Assembly (NCBI RefSeq): GCF_017922435.1 | Contig: NZ_VDEZ01000007.1 | Coordinates: 62,001-126,000 of the forward strand | Direction of reading: 5' to 3' | DNA length: 64,000 nucleotides | From: Thalassospira sp. ER-Se-21-Dark | Lineage (GTDB): Bacteria > Pseudomonadota > Alphaproteobacteria > Rhodospirillales > Thalassospiraceae | Shown here: piece after piece, positions 60,431-64,000 of the stretch | Layout of the letters: each line of letters starts with the position of its first letter | How positions within the stretch are numbered: the first letter of the stretch is position 1 | Notes under the pieces: model-generated | The model's input: the letters and a program-made list of their open reading frames with translations, nothing else | Told to the model about the DNA's origin: nothing | The model's database searches: none | Position numbers and translations under genes: made by a program

Positions 60431-62638
60431 ATGAACAAACGAACGCTTTGGTGTTTGCTCCTGTCATCCTGTCTGGTTTCCCCAGCACTGGCTCAGTTGG
60501 CACAGCAAGAAACAACATCCTCTCAGGCCGAGCCCGGCATCGAGGAAATGGTGCGCAAGGTCAATATCGTCACCCGCACCAAAACCCGCACCGCCGTCTC
60601 GGAAAACGAACCGATGGCGATTGATCTCGGTCTGGTCGATGTGCCCGGTGCGCCGCCCAAACTGACCGAGGGCGTAACGGCCAAGGCATATGCCCGCTAT
60701 GTCAATTACGAAGACAGCCTTATCGCGCAACTGGTTCTGACCGGTGTTGAAAAAGACGGCAAATCGGAACCACTCGATTCAAACGATTTTGTCGCCCAGT
60801 TCAATATGGACAGCCCCGAGCTTGATCCGGCGTCTACTGTCACCATCGAGGGTGATCAGGAAACGCTGCTTGCCGCTCTGCAGCGCTTGAATGATGTCGA
60901 GGAAGAGGACGACAAGGAAGAAAAGGAAACCGAAAGCGCTGAAGCTGATACCGGTGCCTCAAACACTGTCGGATCGAATGCTTCCAAGAATGCCGATGCT
61001 GCCGGTTATTCGACACCATCAGCCCTTGATGTGGACGAAGATACCAGCACACCGACGGTGCGTGTCACGACCGAAGGCTGCAACATCCGGGTGGATCTGG
61101 CACAGCTTGTTGCTGTCCAGCAAAGCCGGGTTGAAACCACCGAAGACGGCAATGTAAGCGCAGGGGCCTGCGAAGATGGTGCAGATCGCTATCCGCTGGA
61201 CCGCAGCTATTCAGTTTGCGGCGATACCATCGACATGGAAACACGTCAGGCAACCGCACAGTATCTGCTTTTTTACACCGATGGCGGCGGCAACCGTCAG
61301 GAAGTCACGGATTGCCTGAAGGATGAAGACAACGTCTTTGACATCACAGAGAAGACCTCGGCCTGCTCGGTCTATCTTGATTATAACGAGATGATGGCTG
61401 TCCCACAGGCATCCCTTGTCTATGTCAATGCGAGCAACAATGAAGTCCAGGTCAGAAGCTGCGAACCGTCCGAAGAAATTGCGGCGGTTCCACTTGTCTC
61501 GGTAGCCGATGGCTGCTCAATCCGGCATGATTTTGCCGCTGGTCGATCCTATCAAACCGGTCGCCATATTTATGAGCTGAACGGCACCACCTGGCAGGCC
61601 GATGCCTGTTCGGATAATGGCACCGAATACCCCCACGAAACGGTTTACAAGAACCCTGCCGGTCAGGAAGTCTGCGCACCGATCATTAATCAGGCGGCAG
61701 GAACAGTCACCCGCCAAAGCCGCAAACAGATCGTGGTCAACGGGGTTGAGCAATTCATCACCGAATGCAAACCCGACAGCACCAATATTGCCATCCAATC
61801 GACGATTGATGGCTGTGACAATCCTTCACTCTGGAACCATGATCTGGCGGCTGGCACCAGTTATGGTCGCGAGCGGTTTTACTACCTGCTAGATAGCATT
61901 CCGAAATATGTCACCGAATGTCAGGATAGCGAGGTTGCCTACCCGCATCATGTCGAGACCACCGGCTGGCAAAACCATGATGACCAGTTGTTCGCCTATC
62001 GCCTGACTACGGTCTATATCGAAAGCACCCCAAGGGGACGCTTCAACATCAAGACCAGCGAAGTTCTGCCGGGCGAACCGCAGACTGTCTATGTCTATTC
62101 AGGCGAAGCGCCTGCAACAAACGGCGAGCATTTTTATGAAGGCTGCACCCGGTTTGATGCTCGGGACTTGGTGCAATCCTATGACCGCCCGGACGGCTCG
62201 GTGCACAAAGTCGTCATTGGTGAAGCCGACCCGCTCAGTCTTGGGAACAAATGCTACAATGAATTTACGTGGGCTGCTGTAACGCATGGACGGTTTGAAA
62301 ACCCGGTTTCTTCGAACAAATCCAGCGGTCCATGTGGTGTGTTTGAAAACTATGCGCACGTTTATGACGCTGCTTATCACTGCACCAGTACAAGCTCAGT
62401 CGGAACACGCAAGACCATTCGTGAAGATGGTGAGGTTATCGGCACGGCCTCTAACACCTGCACGACGTACAATGCCTATTCCCCGGTCAAAGCCAAATAT
62501 TACACTGGCGGATCAGATGCCGACGGAAGTTTCCAAGGCTATGTCCGCGTCGGATTTCCCTCTTCTGGCTGGTCTTACCCTTCTCACACAAATGGCGTGA
62601 AATCCGCCTGCCTTGGGAATTGGGGGTGGCTGCAATGA
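60431..62638 (+). CDS. Large secreted cysteine-repeat protein of the T4SS operon (unknown)
   Basis: A 735-residue exported protein. A signal peptide (TLWCLLLSSCLVSPALAQ) is followed by an N-terminal domain (about 35-150), an acidic linker (DVEEEDDKEEKETESAEAD) and a repeat region from about 215. Cys pairs there recur 30-35 residues apart: 217/247, 263/295, 312/344, 362/393, 415/446 and 462/497. Several units share GC at the start, an S-Y or R-Y strand in the middle and an E-C or A-C near the end. A C-terminal domain has six more Cys. It reads like a ladder of disulfide-closed beta hairpins, fitting a surface or tip protein. ATG at 60431; overlaps virB11 by ATGA. No family recognised. Confidence 0.85.
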   Translation: MNKRTLWCLLLSSCLVSPALAQLAQQETTSSQAEPGIEEMVRKVNIVTRTKTRTAVSENEPMAIDLGLVDVPGAPPKLTEGVTAKAYARYVNYEDSLIAQLVLTGVEKDGKSEPLDSNDFVAQFNMDSPELDPASTVTIEGDQETLLAALQRLNDVEEEDDKEEKETESAEADTGASNTVGSNASKNADAAGYSTPSALDVDEDTSTPTVRVTTEGCNIRVDLAQLVAVQQSRVETTEDGNVSAGACEDGADRYPLDRSYSVCGDTIDMETRQATAQYLLFYTDGGGNRQEVTDCLKDEDNVFDITEKTSACSVYLDYNEMMAVPQASLVYVNASNNEVQVRSCEPSEEIAAVPLVSVADGCSIRHDFAAGRSYQTGRHIYELNGTTWQADACSDNGTEYPHETVYKNPAGQEVCAPIINQAAGTVTRQSRKQIVVNGVEQFITECKPDSTNIAIQSTIDGCDNPSLWNHDLAAGTSYGRERFYYLLDSIPKYVTECQDSEVAYPHHVETTGWQNHDDQLFAYRLTTVYIESTPRGRFNIKTSEVLPGEPQTVYVYSGEAPATNGEHFYEGCTRFDARDLVQSYDRPDGSVHKVVIGEADPLSLGNKCYNEFTWAAVTHGRFENPVSSNKSSGPCGVFENYAHVYDAAYHCTSTSSVGTRKTIREDGEVIGTASNTCTTYNAYSPVKAKYYTGGSDADGSFQGYVRVGFPSSGWSYPSHTNGVKSACLGNWGWLQ

Positions 62639-63591
62639 ACGCCCTTTCCCCCAATCCGCTGTTTGAAAAGATCCTTGGGCCTCTGGCCACCTATTACGGC
62701 GATCTCTCAACCGTCGAAATCCGCATGAACCGCCCTCACCGCGTCGTGACTGAACGGCGCGGGGAAGGCAAGCGCGAGATCGAAGACCCTGCTCTTACAC
62801 TGGCCGCCATAGAGCGGATCGCCATCAGCCTCGCCAACCAGCGTGGTCTCAAGTTCAATCCCGATGACAATCCAAAACTCTCCTGCGTTTTGCCGGGCAA
62901 TCATCGTTGCGAGATCCTCGTCGGTGCATCGGTGCGATCACACCTCAGCCTCGCGATCCGCTGCAAACATCCTTTCACCCCGACCTGGGAACAGGCCGGG
63001 GTGACACCGGCCATCCGCGATTATCTGATCGAGAAGGTCGCGGGTGATGCCAACATGATCATCAGCGGGGCAACCAATACCGGCAAAACCACCCTGCTCA
63101 ACATGTTGCTCGCCACCATCGATCCGGCCCGGCGTGTGCTGGCCATCGAGGATACGCCAGAGCTGCATATCGAACAGTTCTGGGATGGCAATGGCCTGAT
63201 TGCCGCGCGTGAGGCCGGAACGGGCAGCGGTATGGTTGGCTGGCGCGAGATCTATGATCACCTGATGCGCATCACGCCCGACCACATTCTGTTTGGCGAG
63301 ATCAGCACCCAGAACGCCTTTGCTGCACTGGCTGCGCTCAATTCCGGGGTCACAGGCTTTATGTGCACCATCCATGCCGAAAGCCCCTGGCAGGCCATTC
63401 ACCGCAAGTTTGATCAAAACATCGCCTGGGCCGGTGAAACCATGCCGCGTGTGCCGGAGTTTCTGGCCGAGCTGGTCGATGTCGTCGTTCAGATCAAACG
63501 CAATACCGATGGCTGGCGACGCATCACCGAGATCTGGGAACCGAGAAATGATCGTTACGTCCTTCAAGACGGCAAGGAGGTGTTGTCATGA
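62635..63591 (+). CDS. virB11: T4SS ATPase, VirB11/TrbB-like
   Basis: A 318-residue traffic ATPase. The N-terminal domain (NPLFEKILGPLATYYGDLST) precedes Walker A GATNTGKTTLLN (about 145), an Asp box (AIEDTPELHI), Walker B-like RITPDHILFGEI and the His box GFMCTIHAESPWQAIH. It forms the hexameric ring at the base of the machine, switching between pilus building and DNA transfer. ATG at 62635 overlaps the cysteine-repeat gene stop; it overlaps virD4 by ATGA. Confidence 0.93.
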   Translation: MNALSPNPLFEKILGPLATYYGDLSTVEIRMNRPHRVVTERRGEGKREIEDPALTLAAIERIAISLANQRGLKFNPDDNPKLSCVLPGNHRCEILVGASVRSHLSLAIRCKHPFTPTWEQAGVTPAIRDYLIEKVAGDANMIISGATNTGKTTLLNMLLATIDPARRVLAIEDTPELHIEQFWDGNGLIAAREAGTGSGMVGWREIYDHLMRITPDHILFGEISTQNAFAALAALNSGVTGFMCTIHAESPWQAIHRKFDQNIAWAGETMPRVPEFLAELVDVVVQIKRNTDGWRRITEIWEPRNDRYVLQDGKEVLS

Positions 63592-64000
63592 CAGCTTTTT
63601 ACCGTCTGACACTTCCGGTCATCCTGATTGCAATGATCGCCGCCATTCTCTGGCAATGGCAACTCGCCGTCGGGTTTGACGCGCTTGATCTGCGCTGGTG
63701 GCAATGGTCGCTTGAGGCCGCCACCCATTCGGCGGGCCTTCCCGATGAAATGCTGTATCCGGCCCTTTGGATTGGCATCACCGGATTGCTTTCCATGTTT
63801 GGTGTTCTGGCACTTGCCACACGGGCCAATAACAGCACGCTTAAAGGCAACCGCAAGGGCGATGAACTGCATGGTTCCGCCCGCTGGGCAAAGCTCAAGG
63901 ACCTCAAGAAAGCACGACTGTTTCGCAAAGACGGCGTGGTTGTTGGCGGTTGGCCATCATGGTTTGGCCGGATCCGCGAATTGCGCCATGACGGGCCGGA
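63588..64000 (+). CDS. virD4: Type IV coupling protein, VirD4/TraG-like (5' part)
   Basis: The frame opens at ATG 63588, inside the virB11 stop, and runs past the window end (137 codons seen). Two N-terminal membrane segments (LTLPVILIAMIAAILW; YPALWIGITGLLSMFGVLAL) are followed by the family motif DELHGSARWAKLKDLKKARL and GVVVGGWP. Coupling proteins bring the relaxase-DNA complex to the T4SS. Its presence argues that the system moves DNA rather than only protein. The ATPase motifs lie beyond the window. Confidence 0.88.
   Translation, partial: MTAFYRLTLPVILIAMIAAILWQWQLAVGFDALDLRWWQWSLEAATHSAGLPDEMLYPALWIGITGLLSMFGVLALATRANNSTLKGNRKGDELHGSARWAKLKDLKKARLFRKDGVVVGGWPSWFGRIRELRHDGP

Noticed and set aside
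1..64000. CRISPR array, insertion sequence or rRNA gene
   Set aside because: No regularly spaced repeats, transposase-like frames, terminal inverted repeats with flanking duplications, or rRNA sequence were noticed.

Overview
The window looks like chromosomal DNA of a GC-rich marine-type alphaproteobacterium. Codon usage, the fused carnitine dehydrogenase/thioesterase, the GbcAB plus ETF-linked betaine pathway and the overall protein character resemble Thalassospira or related Rhodospirillales. That placement is inference; no rRNA gene is present to confirm it. Three blocks follow one another.

Block 1 (about 1-20.3 kb, GC-rich) is a quaternary-amine catabolic region. It holds the end of a peptide-type ABC importer (two permeases and a double ATPase), a CocE/NonD-type hydrolase, an HSL-type esterase, L-carnitine dehydrogenase fused to a thioesterase, a BKACE-type dehydrocarnitine-cleaving enzyme, and a divergent GlxA/AraC regulator. 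A lactate dehydrogenase follows. Next come the glycine betaine monooxygenase GbcA/GbcB, a second GlxA/AraC regulator, electron-transfer flavoprotein EtfB/EtfA, formyl-THF deformylase PurU and a dimethylglycine/sarcosine dehydrogenase-type flavoprotein with folate (GcvT) domains. Together they can take carnitine to glycine betaine, then dimethylglycine and on toward sarcosine. ETF would take the electrons and PurU would clear one-carbon units as formate.

Block 2 (about 20.3-49 kb, visibly AT-richer) is a surface polysaccharide locus using ABC-type (Wzm/Wzt) export. Its centre is a tightly overlapping minus-strand operon. It appears to build a CDP-activated, C-methylated, 4-amino (probably N-acylated) 6-deoxyhexose: RfbF, RfbG, RmlC-like, TylC3/NovU-like C-methyltransferase, perosamine-synthase-like aminotransferase and a NeuD/PglD-like acyltransferase. 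Methyltransferases, glycosyltransferases and Wzt/Wzm follow. A separate plus-strand operon (NeuB, KdsC-like phosphatase, SDR, aldehyde dehydrogenase, CMP-sugar synthetase) should make a CMP-activated ulosonic acid whose identity is not obvious. Gmd, a full-length transketolase with a TTG start, a GT2-membrane-methyltransferase fusion and two paralogous capsule-type GT-B proteins complete the locus.

Block 3 (about 49.3-64 kb, GC-rich) starts at a boundary holding two partial copies of what looks like the 3' end of an initiator tRNA, each followed by a terminator hairpin. After it comes a conjugation-type gene set, nearly all on the plus strand and translationally overlapped: traK, a small HTH gene, traL, traM, then virB2-B3-B4-(small)-B5-B6-(small)-B7-B8-B9-B10-X-B11-D4. 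Gene X is a secreted, cysteine-rich protein of 735 residues with a repeated cysteine-pair pattern. A small exported protein is encoded on the opposite strand between virB5 and virB6. The layout fits one end of an integrative conjugative element inserted at a tRNA gene. No integrase or relaxase lies inside the window.
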